Below, one piece after another: positions 62,675 through 64,000 of a stretch of 64,000 nucleotides of DNA. Within the stretch, counting starts at the first letter, position 1. Each line of letters opens with the position of its first letter. The DNA comes from CALFML01 sp044222245. Lineage in GTDB: Bacteria > Myxococcota_A > Polyangia > Palsa-1104 > JAEUJZ01. A program made the translations under genes and the position numbers. The notes under the pieces are model-generated. The model was not told the origin of the DNA, did no database searches, and worked only from the letters and a program-made list of their open reading frames with translations. The stretch spans positions 62,001-126,000 of the forward strand of contig JBGANQ010000016.1 in NCBI GenBank assembly GCA_044222245.1, in the 5' to 3' direction.

Positions 62675-64000
62675 ATGAAGGCCGAAGAGCCGCCAGAGGA
62701 CGCCCGGGCCAGTGGCACCGGCTCGGGTGGAGTACCTGCCCAGGCGGAAGGGACGACAGAGCGCCGGCTGAAGGCGCAGCTCCACAAGCAGGCCCAGGAG
62801 CTGGCGCAGGCGCGTGAGACCGCGGACCAGGAGAGCCGCTACCAGGCGAAGTTCCTGGCCAGCATGTCGCACCAGCTGCGCACGCCGCTAAACTCCATCA
62901 TCGGGTTTTCCGAGCTGCTAGAGCATGAGCTGTTTGGGCCGCTCAATCCCCGCCAGAAGCTCTATGTCCGCAACGTCCTGCAGAGCGGGCGTCAGCTGCT
63001 CGCCCTGATAAATGACGTCCTTGAGCTGTCGCGACTTGACGCCGGACGACTCACGGTGCGGCGCGAGTGGGTGAGCGCTGGCTCCCTCATCGACGCCGAG
63101 GAGCGAGCGGCGCAGCCGCTGGCGCAGCAGCGCAAGGTCAGGCTGGGCAGCGCGATCGACGACGATCTGCCCGAGCTGTATGTCGACCCAGGGCGCATCC
63201 GTCAGGCGATTCATCACCTGCTCACCAACGCCCTCATGTTCACCCCGTCGGGCGGTACGGTTTCGATCCGGGCGCTGACGGCGGCGGGCCGCCTGCGGAT
63301 TGAGATCCAGGACAGCGGCATCGGCATCGCCAAAGACGAGCAGGCGCTGCTTTTGCGGGAGCTCATTCCATCCCCGGATGAAGACCACCACGGCGCCGGG
63401 CTAGGTCTGGTGCTGACCCGGCGGCTGGTGGAGATGCATGGCGGCGAGGTGACCTGCCACAGCGAGCCCGGGGTTGGCTCGACCTTCGCGCTGTCTCTGC
63501 CGCTGCTCAACCAGCTGGGCAAGGGGTGGATGCGCATCAAGACGCCCGGCTACCGCGATCTCACCCGGGCCCTGGTGGTCGACCCCGAGCCCGCCGATCA
63601 CCGCGCGCTGGAGGAGCTGCTCCACCGGGTGGGAGTCTCGGTCACCGTAGCTACCAGCGCCGGCGACGCCGTGCGCGCGGCCGGCGAGCTGCGGCCGGGG
63701 GTGGTCCTGCTCGAGGTGGCCCTGCCCGATGCCGACGGCTGGAGTGTGGTCAGTCGTCTGCGCAGCGATCCGGTGCTGGCCGCGCTGCCGATCGTCATCG
63801 TCTCGGCCGAGGACCGGCCCGAGCGCAGCGAGCAGCTGGGTGTGTCGGGCTATGTGGACAAGCCGGTTGCCGCCGACCTGCTGCTGCACGTGCTGTCAGG
63901 ATTTGGTATTCGCATCTGTCCGCTCGATGGCCTGCGCGTGCTGCTAATAGGCACCGTCAGACCCTATATCACCGAGCTCATCGAAAACCTGCACGACGCC
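62675..64000 (+). CDS. Hybrid histidine kinase, continuing past the window end
   Basis: 442 codons are visible without a stop. A coiled coil (30-58) precedes the dimerisation helix with H66 (LASMSHQLRTPLNSIIGFSE). The ATPase domain has the N box (LLTNALMFTP), G1 (QDSGIGIA) and G2 (GAGLGLVLT). From about residue 300 a receiver-like domain starts (RALVVDPEPADHRAL); the phosphoacceptor place holds E347 (VVLLEVALPDADG) while the Lys is kept (GYVDKPV). Another domain begins at the edge (LRVLLIGTVRP). No TM, so it is cytoplasmic. GGAGG 9 bases upstream sets the start. Confidence 0.9.
   Translation, partial: MKAEEPPEDARASGTGSGGVPAQAEGTTERRLKAQLHKQAQELAQARETADQESRYQAKFLASMSHQLRTPLNSIIGFSELLEHELFGPLNPRQKLYVRNVLQSGRQLLALINDVLELSRLDAGRLTVRREWVSAGSLIDAEERAAQPLAQQRKVRLGSAIDDDLPELYVDPGRIRQAIHHLLTNALMFTPSGGTVSIRALTAAGRLRIEIQDSGIGIAKDEQALLLRELIPSPDEDHHGAGLGLVLTRRLVEMHGGEVTCHSEPGVGSTFALSLPLLNQLGKGWMRIKTPGYRDLTRALVVDPEPADHRALEELLHRVGVSVTVATSAGDAVRAAGELRPGVVLLEVALPDADGWSVVSRLRSDPVLAALPIVIVSAEDRPERSEQLGVSGYVDKPVAADLLLHVLSGFGIRICPLDGLRVLLIGTVRPYITELIENLHDA

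Overview
The window is GC-rich, with densely packed short operons on both strands. It reads as chromosome of a Gram-negative bacterium of the myxobacterial type (Myxococcota, probably Polyangia-like). This is an inference from several things together: many lipoproteins and outer-membrane barrels, Ser/Thr kinases of the HGGMG type, PEGA domains, a class III cyclase fused to FHA, WD40 and FG-GAP remnants, and a TonB-dependent receptor carrying its own TonB-like domain. I saw no rRNA, tRNA, CRISPR array or complete insertion sequence.

Region 1 (1-18.7 kb) is rearranged. It holds a cupin, the tail of a flavoprotein cut off beside a TIR-TM-PEGA gene, a TPR lipoprotein, an NHL-repeat protein, a decayed GNAT, a small lipoprotein with a ferritin-like diiron protein, an ArsR-AHSA1 pair with a palindrome over the start codon, a WD40 remnant, a beta-lactamase-fold hydrolase, a gluzincin lipoprotein, an AraC-SRPBCC-DUF operon and a methyltransferase. 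The clearest event is a Ser/Thr kinase gene cut at its HRD motif by about 2.07 kb of DNA flanked by a 7-bp direct repeat. Removing the insert restores the kinase frame exactly. The insert carries a catalase-like gene, a Cys-rich lipoprotein and a Lys/Thr-rich exported protein, but no transposase.

Region 2 (17.7-35 kb) is conserved-looking core: a cyclase-FHA protein, a coupled flavin oxidoreductase and ArsA-type ATPase, a two-component system, membrane and secreted proteins, YbeY, a six-repeat PEGA outer-membrane protein, CstA, and a membrane-anchored phosphatase/transferase with a barrel partner.

Region 3 (35-49 kb) lies between two intact tyrosine recombinases. It contains a DUF4846 protein, a transmembrane pseudokinase, lipoproteins, a glutaredoxin lacking its catalytic Cys, a His-rich exported protein followed by the TonB-dependent receptor, a sugar transferase, a B12-binding radical SAM enzyme, an 11-bp tandem repeat, and a STAS-like gene whose frame needs a +1 shift at a CTT-TAA site resembling the prfB recoding signal.

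Region 4 (49-64 kb) has an outer-membrane barrel, a lipoprotein, a GH13 alpha-amylase, a phosphodiesterase-fold enzyme, a YqgE/AlgH protein, a 3'-truncated FG-GAP lipoprotein, a three-gene MacAB/LolCD-like exporter, a universal stress protein with a candidate zinc-binding tail, and a cytochrome c with paired operator-like repeats upstream. It ends in a signalling cluster: a CheY-like regulator, a receiver-Ser/Thr kinase fusion and a hybrid histidine kinase that runs off the window and whose receiver has Glu in place of the phosphoacceptor Asp.
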